Shown one piece after another: positions 21,109 through 29,487 of a stretch of 64,000 nucleotides of DNA. The DNA is from Streptomyces oceani. GTDB taxonomy: Bacteria > Actinomycetota > Actinomycetes > Streptomycetales > Streptomycetaceae. The notes beneath the pieces are model-generated. The model searched no databases. It was not told where the DNA came from and worked only from the letters and a program-made list of their open reading frames with translations. Every line of letters starts with the position of its first letter. Within the stretch, counting starts at the first letter, position 1. Made by a program: the position numbers and the translations under genes. The stretch lies in contig NZ_LJGU01000093.1 of assembly GCF_001751245.1 (NCBI RefSeq), forward strand, positions 71,533 through 135,532, given 5' to 3'.

Positions 21109-21987
21109 TCAGAGGTGTGCGGGTGCGGTGACGCCGAGTTGGGTCAGGCCGCCGGCCAGCACCGTCCCGGTGGCTTCGGCGAGGGCGAGCCGGGCGCGGT
21201 GGGCGGCCTCGGGTTTCTCCGGACCGTGCGGCAGTGGCGGACAGGCGTCGTGACAGTGCCGGAAGGCTCGGGCGATGTCGTCCAAGTGGCGGGCGTGCCG
21301 GTCCGGGCGGCCGGCGGCCGCCACGCGCGCGTGGTCGGCGAGGAGCGCCAGCAGGGCTCGTTCGGCCGGCTCGGCACAGGCGTACCCGCCCGCTCCGGGA
21401 GCTGGTTCCACACCGAGCGCGGCGCCGTTGCGCAATAGCGCGCGGGCGCGGGCGTGGGCGTACTGGACACGGAAGAGCGGACTGGACTCCTCGGTGCGGA
21501 CGAGGAGTTGGGCGGGTGCGGGGGATTGGGCGAGAGCAGGCGCGGGGGCCCGCGCGGGTGCGGACGGCTGGGCGCTGGCCCGCGCAACGGCGGGCCGTCG
21601 CGCGGTGGCGGCGGTCCAGTTGGCCGCGTCCCGTGCCGGGTCGTCGGTCGGGCTGGGCTGGTGCTCGAGGGAACACAGTTCGCGTACGAGCGCGGCCCGT
21701 CCGGTGGCGTTCAGGGTGACGGTGACGAAGCCCGCCGAAGCCGCCTCCACACGGCCGATCCCGGGCTGGCGCTCCAGCCGCGCCGCCAGTCGCCGCGCGA
21801 GCGGGCCCGGCGCGGTGCCCGCGGCTCGTGCGAGACGGAGCAGCACGCCCGTCGCGTAGTCGGCGTGCCCGTGCCGGGGCGGCGACTCGATGACGGCGCG
21901 TTCGGGCAACGACACCCGGCTCCCGGTGTCGTCGACCAGACCGTGCAGCGCATGCAGCACGGTGCGGGAGAGCTGGGCCGGTGTCAC
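21109..21987 (-). CDS. nrtL: ArgS-related anticodon-binding protein without a catalytic core
   Basis: 292 residues. The N-terminal part (about 1-110) resembles the additional domain of arginyl-tRNA synthetase. The C-terminal part (about 165-292, [16 protein letters not shown] to GVTAPAHL) resembles the DALR anticodon-binding domain. The Rossmann catalytic core with HIGH and KMSKS is absent and is replaced by an Ala/Pro linker of ~45 residues. Streptomyces genomes carry such a gene next to lysA, named NrtL in databases. Its function is unknown; tRNA-Arg binding is an inference. GTG start at 21987 with GGAG upstream; it ends 19 nt before lysA, so the two are likely co-transcribed. Confidence 0.82.
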   Translation of the reverse strand: MTPAQLSRTVLHALHGLVDDTGSRVSLPERAVIESPPRHGHADYATGVLLRLARAAGTAPGPLARRLAARLERQPGIGRVEAASAGFVTVTLNATGRAALVRELCSLEHQPSPTDDPARDAANWTAATARRPAVARASAQPSAPARAPAPALAQSPAPAQLLVRTEESSPLFRVQYAHARARALLRNGAALGVEPAPGAGGYACAEPAERALLALLADHARVAAAGRPDRHARHLDDIARAFRHCHDACPPLPHGPEKPEAAHRARLALAEATGTVLAGGLTQLGVTAPAHL

Positions 21988-22135
21988 GGCTCCAGCGTAT
22001 GGGAGGCGGCACCGGAGCCGTCGAACGGGTTTCACCAGGCAGGACGCGCCGCGGGCGAAACGGTGCGTTCGTGCGGAGGCGGGTGACGTGCGGGAGCGGG
22101 TAACGTACGGGGCGGCGACGTATGGGCCAGCGGCG

Positions 22136-22594
22136 TCAGGAGAACGGTCGTACCGGCGGCCCGGAACCCGTACCACCACAACCCGGTGCGGCGTTCCGCC
22201 CCGGCTGCCCGCCGCTCGGCCTCGCGGTCAGCAGCCGCCGTACGACACGTACCAGTTCCGCCGGATCGAACGGCTTCGCCAGCACCGCGTCCACCGCCGC
22301 GAAGCCCCCGGGCCCGATCTCCCCGACCGTGCACGCGGAGACCATCGCGAGCGGGATGGCGCGGGTGCGCGGGTCCGCGCGCAACCGCTCGGCCGTACAC
22401 AGGCCGTCCAGCCGCGGCATGACGACATCGAGGGTGATCGCCTCGGGACGCACCCGGTGTACGACGTCCAAGCACTCGGCACCATCGGACGCAGTCACGA
22501 CCTCGAAGCCCTCAAGCTCGAGATTGACCTTGATCAGCTGCCGGATGACCTTGTTGTCGTCGACGACCAGCACCCGGCGGGGCGCGCCCTGCAC
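22136..22594 (-). CDS. Stand-alone response-regulator receiver protein
   Basis: 152 residues forming one receiver domain: acidic pair in VLVVDDNK, phospho-acceptor Asp in ITLDVVMPRLDG, and conserved Lys in LAKPFDPAEL. No output domain follows; residues after ~125 are a Gly/Pro tail. CheY/Spo0F-like proteins of this kind relay phosphate or control partners by binding. No histidine kinase is nearby. GTG start at 22594; the ribosome site is weak, so the start is less certain. Confidence 0.85.
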   Translation of the reverse strand: MQGAPRRVLVVDDNKVIRQLIKVNLELEGFEVVTASDGAECLDVVHRVRPEAITLDVVMPRLDGLCTAERLRADPRTRAIPLAMVSACTVGEIGPGGFAAVDAVLAKPFDPAELVRVVRRLLTARPSGGQPGRNAAPGCGGTGSGPPVRPFS

Positions 22595-22908
22595 ACCGCA
22601 AAGCCTAGGCGCGTGACGGCGCCCCCGTCCGCGTTTCGGCCCATTCCGCGCCGGAGTCCGTATCGGGAGGTGCCCCCCGTACGCGCTGCCGCACCGCCAC
22701 GGGGCCGTCCGCCCCGCACGAAGAGCGGCGGCTCGGTCTGAGCGACGACCGTACTGCCGAGGGTTCAGGGCCGGGGCGTCAGCGGCCTCCTCGTCGTGCT
22801 CGGCCAGCCCGAGAATGGGCCGAGCAGTCGAGGCACGGAAACCCGTTCCGGATCACCCCGTCCGGGCTGGTAAGGTTTCACCCGTCGCCGCAACACAACG
22901 CAGCGCAC
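22595..22908. other. Intergenic region before tRNA-Arg, nothing recognised
   Basis: 314 nt between the receiver gene and the tRNA. No reading frame with family-like sequence and no hairpin strong enough to call. It should contain promoters for both neighbours. Confidence 0.4.
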
Positions 22909-22980
22909 GCCCCCGTAGCTCAGGGGATAGAGCAACGGCCTCCGGAGCCGTGTGCGCAGGTTCGAATCCTGCCGGGGGTA
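22909..22980 (+). tRNA. tRNA-Arg, anticodon CCG
   Basis: Complete cloverleaf: acceptor GCCCCCG paired with CGGGGGT (G-U at position 1-72), D arm with TAGCTCAGGGGATAGAGCA, anticodon arm ACGGC-CTCCGGA-GCCGT with anticodon CCG, T arm GCAGG-TTCGAAT-CCTGC, discriminator A. CCA is not encoded. It reads codon CGG. It marks the end of the core block and the start of the accessory region, a common place for integration. Confidence 0.96.
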
Positions 22981-23222
22981 CTTCGTTTTGAAGTGCCGAA
23001 ACGCCCTGTGAACAGCCTGGACGCTGGACGCGGGGCGTTCGTCGTGTGTGCGGCCAGCGGCAACCGTACGCCGCCAAGGGCAGCCGAATGACAGCGATCA
23101 CAGAATGGAGACGTAATGATCTTGTCTACGTTTTCGCAGGTCATCGTCTCTCCCGAGCTGCCCTGGCACCAGCTTCCCGAACAGCAGGCGACTCCAGATC
23201 GCGCTGTGATGTCCTGTTGCCC

Positions 23223-23732
23223 GTGGAAGGCCCCATCTCGACTCTCATCGCGGTATTTGGAAGCCTCTTCGGTGCTGGACTGACGCACCTGTTCCAACGC
23301 AGATCGGCAGTACACGATTAGGGGTTCGCTGTCCAACAGCAGCTCCGGGCAGAGCGGTTGGCCGTGTACAGCGACTTCGCGGGCGCGGTGACCGAGTTCC
23401 GTCGAGGGCGATACGACCGTTGGCACTGCAAGAACGAGGACCCGGAGAGCACGGCCAGTTTCGAGGCCCGGGTAGAGGCCTATCGGCTACGTGGCGCGGC
23501 TCTCCACGCCCTGTTTCGAGTCCAGCTGATAGCGAGCCAGCAGTCTCTGACGGACGCAGTCCAGCACACCTACGACCGCACGTCCGATGCTCACAAGGCC
23601 GCCGATAATCGGGAGCTAAGCACTTTGGGTGACCAGGCGAAGGAAGCGTTGGCAGACTTCGTGCGGCTCGCATCAGCTGACGTTCATCAGCACACGATCG
23701 AGTCTCAACGCTCCCCTGGAGCCCGCGTGTGA
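23223..23732 (+). pseudogene. Streptomyces hypothetical protein gene interrupted by a stop codon
   Basis: Two collinear pieces in the same frame: a hydrophobic start (GPISTLIAVFGSLFGAGLTHLFQRR) and, after a TAG at 23319-23321, a helical stretch (AVYSDFAGAVTEFRRGRYDRWH to ADFVRLASADVHQH). Together they look like one small membrane-anchored protein of ~165 residues with a short N-terminal hydrophobic segment followed by a charged coil, a type common in Streptomyces. No function is known. The TAG could be a nonsense mutation; a TTG at 23358 could alternatively start a shorter protein. Confidence 0.5.
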
Positions 23733-24004
23733 GGAGGCAGATGCAGCGATACACACCTTCGTTACGCCTGCTTGGCTACACCCCTGCCAAACCCCTCATG
23801 ACCCGAGCGTCCACCTCGGCTCCCTGATTGTCGAGGCGCAATTACCGAGGCGCACCGTCAGTAGTTCGGGCTTGCCTCGGGTTGATAACCAGCGCTATCG
23901 ACCTCTTGCACCCGGCGCTGCCCGCGCTTCCGTCGTGATCTTGCTTCGGTTTGGTCGACACCTTTCCGCTTAGGGACACTGGTCCCCGCAAGGAGGAGTT
24001 CATC

Positions 24005-24292
24005 GTGCCAAGGACGCGTCCGGCCTACCCGCCGGAGTTCCGTCGCCAGGTGGTCGAGTTGGTCAAGGCCGGCCGTACGTCGGAAGACTTGGCCAAGGAG
24101 TGTGAGCCGTCTGCACAGACGATCCGCAGCTGGGCGACCCAGGATCGTGTAGACACCGGCGAGCAGGCCGCACTGACCAGCGACGAGCGGGAGGAGTTTG
24201 CCCGACTGCGCCGTGAGGTTAAGCAGTTGCGCGAAGAGAAGGAGATCCTGCGCAAGGCCACGGGCTTCCTCGTCCGGGAGTCCGGCCGGTGA
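24005..24292 (+). CDS. IS3-family transposase OrfA
   Basis: 95-residue DNA-binding subunit: a helix-turn-helix (EFRRQVVELVKAGRTSEDLA, QTIRSW) then a leucine-zipper-like helix (FARLRREVKQLREEKEILRK). Begins at GTG 24005 behind AAGGAGGAG. In active elements it is fused to OrfB by programmed frameshifting near its end; here it is intact but its partner is broken. Confidence 0.88.
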   Translation: MPRTRPAYPPEFRRQVVELVKAGRTSEDLAKECEPSAQTIRSWATQDRVDTGEQAALTSDEREEFARLRREVKQLREEKEILRKATGFLVRESGR

Positions 24293-25198
24293 TGTGCTAC
24301 CGGCTGATCAATGAGAACACGGCACACCACGACGTCTCCCTCATGGCTCGCGGCTGCTGGGTGTGTCACGGCAGGGCTACTACGCCTGGAAGAAGCGCGG
24401 TCTCTCCCGCCGCCGGCGCGAGGACGCCGAGCTGACGGAGAAGATCAAGGGACATCACGAGCGGGCGGTCACACAGCACCTACGGCGCCCCGCGCATCCA
24501 GGCTGACCTGCAGGAAATCAACGGACTGCGAGTCGGCCGTAACCGGATAGCCCGCCTGATGCGGGCAGCGGGACTGGCCGGCGTGCACCGGCGCGCGGGT
24601 CGTGTCTCGCTCACCCGTCAAAGCCGACACAACGCCGCTGCCCCGGACCTGATCCGCCGCGACTTCACCGCGACGGCGCCGAATCTGCGCTGGACAGCGG
24701 ACATCACCTACGTGCCCACCCAGGAGGGATGGCTCTACCTCACCGTCGTCCTGGACCTGTTCTCCCACCGGATCGTCGGCTGGGCGATGGCTGACCACAT
24801 GCGAACCGAACTGGTCACCGATGCCCTCGCGATGGCGGTCACCGCCCGCAGGCCCCAACCTGGACTGATTCACCACAGCGACAGGGGAGCCCAGTACACC
24901 AGCCTGACCTTCGGGCAGCGATGCAAGGAAACAGCCATCCGCCCCTCCACTGGCCGCACCGGCTCCTGCTTCGACAACGCGGTGACCGAGAGCTTCTTCG
25001 CCTCACTGGAAACGGAACTCATCGAGCGCTCGGTCTTCCACACACGCCGCGATGCCGAACGGGAACTGCTCAGCTACATCGAAGGGTTCTACAACCCCCT
25101 GGCGCCGCCACTCGGCGAACGGCCAGCTCAGTCCAGCCGAGTACGAACGCCGACAGACACCGCCAGCATCACCCGCCGTCACCTACGCTGCCGCATAG
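24290..25198 (+). pseudogene. IS3-family transposase OrfB (frameshifted)
   Basis: The integrase-like domain is present: TADITYVPTQEGWLYLTVVL, HHSDRGAQYTS, and DNAVTESFFASLE supply the DDE triad. Following the protein needs three changes of frame: near 24352 (after VSLMAR), near 24475 (before TYGAPRIQADLQ), and near 25094 (after IEGFYN). After the last shift it ends at TAG 25196-25198. The element is therefore not self-mobile. Confidence 0.85.
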
Positions 25199-25458
25199 AG
25201 CACAAGCCCGTCCGTGTCTACCGGACCGAAGCAACTCCAGTCGCACCTTCTCAGATTGGTCGCAAGCAGGCCCGGTTCCACGGCGTGGTCGAGAGCGTTG
25301 TGTGTCACCGGCCTGACCGCGCCGACGGGCCTGATTCACCGCCGAGTTGCCGTCCACAGCAGTGCGGGGCGCCGCACGCTGCGCTTGAGCGCTCCACCGA
25401 CAGCCGTGTCCGAGGCAGCGAAGATAGGGCACGCTATCCTGGATTCAGGATCACGTGT

Positions 25459-25806
25459 ATGGTTGCCAACATGCTTGCTCTCGCCACAGACATCGATGAG
25501 CTGACCCGTTTCGGGCGGGCACTCGCCGACCCGATCCGCTGCCGGATCCTCCTCTCACTCCGGGACGGGCCGGGGCATCCGGGAGACCTCGCCGCCCAGC
25601 TCAACGTCTCCCGTACAAGGCTGTCGAACCACCTGGCCTGTCTCCGCGACTGCGGCCTCGTCGTAGCTGTTCCGGAGGGGCGGCGGGTGCGCTACGAACT
25701 CGCCGACACGCGCCTCGGCCACGCGATCGACGACCTCCGGGACGCCGTCGTCACCGTCGAGGCCGCCCGCAGCTGCCCAGATGCGGACGAGAAGGGATGC
25801 TGCTGA
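25459..25806 (+). CDS. ArsR-family heavy-metal sensor, CmtR type
   Basis: 115-residue winged-helix repressor. The recognition-helix segment RTRLSNHLACLRDCGLVV matches the alpha4 metal site of CmtR from M. tuberculosis, in which two Cys four residues apart bind Cd(II) or Pb(II); a third Cys is near the C-terminus (RSCPDADEKGCC). The reading frame is open upstream into the IS3 remnant, but that is not part of the gene; the ATG at 25459 or the one at 25471 is the start. The stop TGA overlaps the ATG of the next gene (TGATG), a cation efflux pump it presumably controls. Confidence 0.87.
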   Translation: MVANMLALATDIDELTRFGRALADPIRCRILLSLRDGPGHPGDLAAQLNVSRTRLSNHLACLRDCGLVVAVPEGRRVRYELADTRLGHAIDDLRDAVVTVEAARSCPDADEKGCC

Positions 25807-26543
25807 TGACTTCCCTTCAGCTCGGCCCTTCGCCGGCACGACGTGAGGCCCTCGCACGAAGAGTGCGGTGGCTGGTCGCCGCGACCATCGTCTACAACGT
25901 GATCGAGGCAGTCGTTGCCCTGACGGCGGGCGCTATGGCCTCATCCACCGCCCTGATCGGGTTCGGGCTCGACTCCATCATCGAGGTCTCCTCCGCCGCA
26001 GCAGTCGCATGGCAGTTCTCCGCCAAGGATGACGCGCTGCGGCAGTCGCGGGAACAGACCGCTCTGCGCATCATCGCCTTCTCCTTCTTCGCTCTCGCCC
26101 TCTACGTATCCGTGGACGCGATCCGGTCTCTGCTGGGGAACGGCGAAGCCGACAGCTCACTGCCCGGGGTCGTCATCGCAGCCCTGTCCCTGGCCATAAT
26201 GCCGTTCCTGTCGTACGCCCAGCGCAAAGCCGGCCGCGAACTGGGCTCCGCCTCGGCCGTTGCCGACTCCAAGCAGACCCTGCTCTGCACCTACCTCTCC
26301 GCGATCCTCCTCGTCGGGCTACTGGCCAACGCGACGCTGGACTGGTCTTGGGCCGACCCGGTGGCAGCTCTCTTCATCGCCGCCATCGCTGTGAAGGAAG
26401 GCCGTGAGGCGTGGAAAGGTGACGGCTGCTGCGCCGCCCCGCCCGCCGCAGCCCTGATGAAACCACCCGCCCAAGAGGGCGGGGACGGGTGTGGCTGTTC
26501 ACCCGGGTGCTCATGCTGCGAGCCGGCCCAGAACAGCCTCTGA
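25806..26543 (+). CDS. Cation diffusion facilitator-type efflux protein with Cys-rich tail
   Basis: 245-residue membrane protein with about five or six hydrophobic helices. It has the CDF metal site in TALIGFGLDSIIEVSSAA and ADSKQTLLCTYLS, where D, E and D/S replace the usual HxxxD pairs. The C-terminus ends in a metal-ligand-rich tail: GDGCCAAPP then DGCGCSPGCSCCEPAQ. It starts one base into the stop of the CmtR-like gene, so the two form an operon. By family it exports divalent metal; the sensor suggests Cd, Pb or Zn. The tail could act as a metal buffer or carry metal to the pore (inference). Confidence 0.85.
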   Translation: MTSLQLGPSPARREALARRVRWLVAATIVYNVIEAVVALTAGAMASSTALIGFGLDSIIEVSSAAAVAWQFSAKDDALRQSREQTALRIIAFSFFALALYVSVDAIRSLLGNGEADSSLPGVVIAALSLAIMPFLSYAQRKAGRELGSASAVADSKQTLLCTYLSAILLVGLLANATLDWSWADPVAALFIAAIAVKEGREAWKGDGCCAAPPAAALMKPPAQEGGDGCGCSPGCSCCEPAQNSL

Positions 26544-26925
26544 GACTGGAGCCTCCGCAGCCTCGCAGCAGAAGGTCTGCTACGTGACCGCCCCGACCGT
26601 CGTTTGGGTGAGGGCGGTGACGTAGCAGGCGGCTACTCGCCAACACAGCTTCTTCCAGCGTCAGTTGACAGTGCAAAGCGTCGCCGTCATCCGCGTTCGG
26701 CGACTCGCCTACGACGGGAGCCGAGCACTTCTGCGTGTGTCCGAGACAGCCGGCGCGAGACGACCCACTGGCGCGATCCGCGGGACTTGACCTGTAGGAA
26801 CACACGGGGCTTTTGCGGATGTCGACACCTGCTTGCGCCTGCTCGCCGGTAACTGCCTGAGCCGTTCCGAGCGTTCCTCAGGCGCGCGGCTCCAGGCGGA
26901 CAACGGAGAAGACGTTGCTGTCCCA
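26544..26925. other. Intergenic, no gene seen
   Basis: 382 nt between convergent genes. Several open frames exist on both strands, but their protein composition (Arg/Ser runs) looks like chance frames in GC-rich DNA. I see no convincing hairpin. Confidence 0.4.
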
Positions 26926-27663
26926 TCATTTCCGATCCTCGCGTTCGAAGCGAAGTCCCGCATCTTCGAAAGGGGTTACGTCCCGGCCTTCGAGACGCAC
27001 AGCGGTGATGCGCCCCGTGGGCCCCTTGTGAAACGAGATGGACCGGCCGCCGATCTCCATTCGCCATCCCTGACTGGGAATGTCCAGCACGGACGCAAGC
27101 CAGCGGGCGCTGTCCGCCGGGTTGGGGACTTCAACGACGAGTCCGCTCAGAGTCTGTTGGGGAGGTGCTCCGCGTTTGAGACGCTCCGCGAAGCGCCGCA
27201 TCCACTCCGGAAGGCTGTAGTGAACGAAGATCGGCTTCCACGCCGGGCCGGTGGTGGGCCAGACGAACGTCAAAGTGATGGCCCGAGGTTTCCGCCCCAT
27301 GGTGACAGACGTGGTGTTTGTTCCAGTCCCTGCGTTGTGCATCGTTTTCAGCAGCTGGTTGACGTCGTCGACCGCCACCACGAAGTTCGTCGCGCCGCCT
27401 CCCTCGGTGAGTACGGCATCGACATGTGGCATGACGGCATCCGGGAGCGCCCCGTAGATGCTGGTGCGTGAGAGTGCCTTGCCCCGGTCCGGCAGTGCCA
27501 GTACCTCCACGTATCGGCGGCCGTCCCACCATGTCGCACTGTGGGTGCCGGGGACCGGGGCGAAGGGCGTGGGGTGCAGACGCAGACCTGCTCGGCCGTA
27601 AGCGTCCTCAGCTTCCTGCAGGTTGGGCACCCAATGCATCGGGTGATCGAGAACGATTTTCAC
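26926..27663 (-). CDS. VOC/glyoxalase-like domain protein
   Basis: 245 residues with two copies of a beta-alpha-beta-beta-beta unit. It begins KIVLDHPMHWVPNLQEAEDAY, the entry strand of the glyoxalase-like (PF13468-type) domain; the second half starts LSGLVVEVPNPADSARWLASVL. Such proteins may be metal-dependent lyases or dioxygenases, or resistance proteins that sequester small molecules. No specific substrate can be assigned. GTG at 27663 follows GGAGG closely; an upstream GTG at 27678 is the alternative. It stands alone. Confidence 0.72.
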   Translation of the reverse strand: MKIVLDHPMHWVPNLQEAEDAYGRAGLRLHPTPFAPVPGTHSATWWDGRRYVEVLALPDRGKALSRTSIYGALPDAVMPHVDAVLTEGGGATNFVVAVDDVNQLLKTMHNAGTGTNTTSVTMGRKPRAITLTFVWPTTGPAWKPIFVHYSLPEWMRRFAERLKRGAPPQQTLSGLVVEVPNPADSARWLASVLDIPSQGWRMEIGGRSISFHKGPTGRITAVRLEGRDVTPFEDAGLRFEREDRK

Positions 27664-28028
27664 GATACCTCCAGACACGGGCTCTGGCAGAGCTATGCAT
27701 GGACAGCCGCCATTACCGAACAGACCTCGGAGGATTCACAACAATCCTTCTACCTTCCCAGCCTGGCAGAGCGCCCTTTATCACCCCAACTCAGCATACA
27801 CAGCCTGCTGAATTCGGCTACTTCGCGGCTCGTCGGCCGCCGACGCAACGGCCAGCGAAGGGCGATGCGCCCGGGAACAGCCATCCGGAATTCGTCAGTC
27901 CGGTAAGCGTCCGCTGCGCAGCGAGCTGTTATCGATATTGACAACGGTCACCGATGCAGCCTTTGCCGATTCGCGAGAGATGAGTTTCACTGATTGAGGC
28001 CGAGCCCCCAGATCGGGAGGAAAGACTT
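27664..28028. promoter_or_regulatory. Intergenic with probable promoters for the VOC gene and czcD-like gene
   Basis: 365 nt between divergent genes. It is more AT-rich than its surroundings, especially 27700-27800 and 27930-27950 (TTATCGATATTGACAA). The last piece is partly palindromic (TATCGATA), a possible operator for a metal-sensing repressor. I could not pin down -35 and -10 boxes. Confidence 0.35.
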
Positions 28029-29036
28029 GTGAGTCCTGACCATCACCATGGCCATGGGGCCCATGACCACGAGGCGCATTCGCATGGTGTTACCGCAGAC
28101 ACCGACCGCAGATGGCTGTCTCTGGCACTTGCTCTGATTACGGTTTTCATTGCGGTCGAGAGTGTCATCGCGTTCATTTCCGGTTCTCTGGCACTGCTTT
28201 CCGACGCCGCACACATGCTCACCGACGCCGCGTCGATCGTGCTCGCACTGGTGGCCATGCGGCTCTCCGCCCGCCCCGCGCGCGGTGGCTACACCTTCGG
28301 CCTGAAGCGGGCCGAGATTCTCTCCGCTCAGGCGAACGGGCTGTCTCTTCTTCTCCTGGCGGCCTGGCTCGGCTACGAGGCCATCCACCGCATCATCGAT
28401 CCGCCTGAGATCGAAGGCTGGATGGTTCTCGTGACCGCCCTGGTCGGGATCGTCGTGAATCTCATTGCAACCTGGTGCATCTCGAAAGCCAACCGGACCT
28501 CGCTCAACGTAGAGGGGGCCTACCAGCACATCCTCAATGACCTCTTCGCCTTCATCGGTACGGCTGTCGCAGGTCTGATCATGCTGACCACGGGCTTCGC
28601 TCGCGCGGACGGGATCGCCACGCTCCTGGTGGTCGTGCTGATGATCAAAGCGGGTTACGGGCTGGTACGTGATTCCGGACGGGTGCTGCTCCAAGCCGCG
28701 CCTGACGGCCTGGACCCTGATGCGATCGGTGACCGACTCGCTTCGCACGACGGCGTGGCAGAGGTCCACGACCTCCACGTCTGGGCAATCACGTCCGGAC
28801 ATCCAACGCTCTCCGCACACGTCATCGTGGAGGAGGGCGAAGACTGCCACGCCGTACGAGGTGAACTCGATGGCCTGCTGGTCCAGAATTACGGGATCAC
28901 GCATTCGACTCTGCAGGTTGATCACGCACCAGAGCTCCATGACGTACTCACGGCAGCGCGGCCCAAGGCGACCGTCTCGGCACATTGTCCGGATCCACAC
29001 GGTCCGGCTCATTTCGCTGAACCGCACGATCATTGA
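28029..29036 (+). CDS. CzcD/ZitB-type cation diffusion facilitator
   Basis: 335-residue zinc/cadmium/cobalt exporter driven by proton exchange. A His-rich N-terminus (DHHHGHGAHDHEAHSHG) precedes six membrane helices. The paired metal ligands are HMLTDAASI in helix 2 and HILNDLFAF in helix 5; a cytoplasmic C-terminal domain (VAEVHDLHVWAITSGHPTLSAHV) ends in another His-rich tail. The start MSPDHHHG follows GGGAGGAAAG at a good distance. The CmtR-like gene follows 39 nt downstream. Confidence 0.94.
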   Translation: MSPDHHHGHGAHDHEAHSHGVTADTDRRWLSLALALITVFIAVESVIAFISGSLALLSDAAHMLTDAASIVLALVAMRLSARPARGGYTFGLKRAEILSAQANGLSLLLLAAWLGYEAIHRIIDPPEIEGWMVLVTALVGIVVNLIATWCISKANRTSLNVEGAYQHILNDLFAFIGTAVAGLIMLTTGFARADGIATLLVVVLMIKAGYGLVRDSGRVLLQAAPDGLDPDAIGDRLASHDGVAEVHDLHVWAITSGHPTLSAHVIVEEGEDCHAVRGELDGLLVQNYGITHSTLQVDHAPELHDVLTAARPKATVSAHCPDPHGPAHFAEPHDH

Positions 29037-29075
29037 CAGAGCTTGACAAGCCCGCATTCCTAACCGGGGGAATAC

Positions 29076-29420
29076 GTGAATTCGCAATCGCATGTCGTTT
29101 CCGAGAACGACGTTCTGGCACGTTTCGGCCGGGCACTCGCCAATCCGCTCAGCTGTCACGTGCTCCTGGAACTCGGAGAAGCTCCCGCTTATCCCGCCGA
29201 CCTGGCCGAGGTACTGGGCGTCTCAACCACTCGTCTCTCCGACCACCTCGCATGCCTGCGGGACTGCGGTCTCATTGTGACGGCGTCTGAAGGGCGTCAG
29301 GTGCGCTACGAACTGGCGGACCGACGACTCGGCTATGCGTTGGACGCTCTCCGGAGCGCCGTGGTCACAGTCTCGACGCACCGCACTTGCCCGGACGCGC
29401 TGGAAAAAGGCTGCTGCTGA
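29076..29420 (+). CDS. ArsR-family heavy-metal sensor, CmtR type (second copy)
   Basis: 114 residues, GTG start after GGGGAATAC. It has the same alpha4 site (DHLACLRDCGLIV) and Cys-rich C-terminus (TCPDALEKGCC) as the sensor at 25459-25806, and the two proteins are close relatives throughout. It follows the CzcD-like pump, giving a second sensor/pump pair in the opposite gene order. It probably represses the pump in the absence of Cd, Pb or Zn. Confidence 0.88.
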   Translation: MNSQSHVVSENDVLARFGRALANPLSCHVLLELGEAPAYPADLAEVLGVSTTRLSDHLACLRDCGLIVTASEGRQVRYELADRRLGYALDALRSAVVTVSTHRTCPDALEKGCC

Positions 29421-29487
29421 GCAGGCGCGACCTGCGGGGTGTGACGTGAGGCGGCGTTCACGATCTTCAAGAGTGCCGGGTTGCGGT

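Larger units (their letters stand above)
23936..25239 (+). mobile_element. IS3-family insertion sequence, decayed
   Basis: The ends are TG (23936) and CA (25239). Near-terminal inverted repeats are TTGCTTCGGT...GACAC on the left (23941-23961) and GTGTC...ACCGAAGCAA on the right (25214-25234), 18 of 21 matching. A 4-bp direct repeat GTCG flanks the element (23932-23935 and 25240-25243), as expected for an IS3 target duplication. It contains an intact OrfA and a frameshifted OrfB. Length 1304 bp. Confidence 0.82.

Noticed and set aside
24559..25806. A 415-codon frame that would fuse the IS3 transposase to the CmtR-like regulator
   Set aside because: The transposase part shifts frame and ends at 25198, the IS right end is at 25239, and the regulator has its own start at 25459.
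26687..27067. Small minus-strand frame (126 codons) in the 26.5-26.9 kb gap
   Set aside because: Arg/Ser-rich chance sequence, overlaps the VOC gene, no ribosome site.
27987..29159. 390-codon minus-strand frame antisense to the CzcD-like pump
   Set aside because: The plus strand carries a complete, typical CDF protein; the antisense product has no recognisable motif.
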